A DNA stretch of 64,000 nt. Source: Bifidobacterium santillanense (lineage in GTDB: Bacteria > Actinomycetota > Actinomycetes > Actinomycetales > Bifidobacteriaceae). The DNA lies in contig NZ_JAFEJS010000012.1 in assembly GCF_018555385.1 (NCBI RefSeq), forward strand, positions 1 through 64,000. Reading direction: 5' to 3'. This document shows, in pieces, positions 63,332-64,000 of this stretch (positions within the stretch are counted from its first letter, which is position 1; each line of letters starts with the position of its first letter). Position numbers and translations under genes: made by a program. The notes beneath the pieces are model-generated. The model worked only from the letters and a program-made list of their open reading frames with translations, had not been told where the DNA came from and did no database searches.

Positions 63332-63486
63332 ATTTCGTGAGACAATGACTGGGAAGGGCAAAACCCGAGAGTCAGTCATCCTGACACGTCGGCCCCGCCC
63401 GTATGGGGAGCCGTCACATTGCAGTAATACGCGCGCCGCGTTCGTTCCCTTGCGCGGCGCGCAACTCTCAAGGAGGAGAGAACATT

Positions 63487-64000
63487 ATGGCATCCGCACC
63501 TGAGACGAAGAAGTCGCAGAGCACCGGAGGTAAGAACTGGATCGTCGCGTTCGCGCTGGTCACGATGCTGTTCTTCATCTGGGGCCTGGCGATGAACCTC
63601 GTCAACGCCATCCGTGATCCGTTCACCGTCTATCTCAATCTCAACACCACCGAATCCTCGTTCCTGCAGGTCGCCTACTACGGCGCCTACTTCGTCATGG
63701 CCATCCCGGCCACGATGGTCGCCAAGCGGTTCGGCTACAAGGGCGGCATGATCTGCGGCCTGATCTTCTTCACCGTCGGCGCGTTCCTGACCATCCCGGC
63801 CACCACGTCCCTGAGCTACGGCATGTTCCTGCTCGCCATGTTCGTCATCGCGCTCGGCGCGGCGTCCCTCGAGGCGAACTGCAACCCGTACATCACCAAG
63901 CTCGGCGACGAGAAGGGCGAGTCGTTCCGTCTGAACCTCTCCCAGTGCTTCAACTCCGTCGGCTCCGTCATCGGCCCGCTGATCCTGGGCATGATCCTCG
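63487..64000 (+). CDS. L-fucose permease (FucP-type MFS), 5' part
   Basis: 171 residues are in the window; the gene continues beyond it. MFS helices of the FHS family: WIVAFALVTMLFFIWGLAMNLVNAI, with the acidic residue of the proton relay (RDPF), then ESSFLQVAYYGAYFVMAIPA, ALGAASLEANCNPYI and RLNLSQCFNSVGSVIGP, all typical of FucP. It would import L-fucose with protons. GGAGGAG lies upstream of the ATG at 63487. Confidence 0.88.
   Translation, partial: MASAPETKKSQSTGGKNWIVAFALVTMLFFIWGLAMNLVNAIRDPFTVYLNLNTTESSFLQVAYYGAYFVMAIPATMVAKRFGYKGGMICGLIFFTVGAFLTIPATTSLSYGMFLLAMFVIALGAASLEANCNPYITKLGDEKGESFRLNLSQCFNSVGSVIGPLILGMIL

Overview
The window looks like a Bifidobacterium chromosome (high-GC actinobacterium) carrying the right-hand part of an integrated siphovirus-type prophage. 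The genus call rests on gene content and order: an acetyl-CoA-type MetA, the atpBEFHAGDC operon, NucS (an actinobacterial mismatch endonuclease), argS-lysA-hom-thrB, a Maf-Nudix fusion and a non-phosphorylative L-fucose pathway. The species cannot be decided from the sequence alone.

PROPHAGE (1-27,897). The window opens inside the phage; its left end (repressor, excision, replication and one att site) lies outside. Order: HNH nuclease, small and large terminase, portal, MuF-type head protein with a C-terminal papain-fold toxin-like domain, a small acidic candidate immunity gene with its own extended -10 promoter and two duplicated terminators, scaffold, major capsid, head-tail connectors, major tail protein, a set of small paralogous structural proteins, tail chaperones G and GT joined by a classic -1 frameshift signal, tape measure (992 aa), distal tail, tail-tip/endopeptidase protein, and a BppU-like coiled-coil fibre. 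Then comes a complete diversity-generating retroelement (DGR): target gene with C-terminal variable repeat (VR), hairpins just after the VR, an Avd-like accessory gene, the template repeat (TR) and a reverse transcriptase. VR and TR differ at 18 of 104 positions, 17 of them adenines in TR; all 13 AAC codons of TR are changed in VR. Lysis genes (membrane protein, GH25-LysM endolysin, r1t-type holin) and a convergent tyrosine integrase follow. The prophage abuts the 3' end of an initiator tRNA-fMet gene.

HOST, 28.1-45.1 kb. metA; the ATP synthase operon; a zinc-ribbon membrane protein; nucS; an FKBP-type lipoprotein; a membrane protein/lipoprotein gene pair; a thioredoxin-TPR protein without CXXC; and a CYTH-domain protein.

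HOST, 45.2-64 kb. tRNA-Arg(CCG); a membrane-anchored glycerophosphodiesterase; RidA; an amino-acid permease; argS-lysA; PTS sugar genes (IIA and IICB, minus strand); hom-thrB; maf-nudix; and a LacI regulator divergent from L-fuconate dehydratase, an SDR dehydrogenase and a FucP-type permease cut by the window end.

Several intergenic elements are not explained by genes: two long hairpins about 6 kb apart with unrelated arms but a shared 29-nt loop; three tandem palindromes behind lysA; a 33-bp perfect inverted repeat containing doubled CCTAGG motifs; six CGTACG palindromes spaced in multiples of about 20.5 bp ahead of ridA; and helically phased 10- and 11-bp direct repeats at two other promoters.
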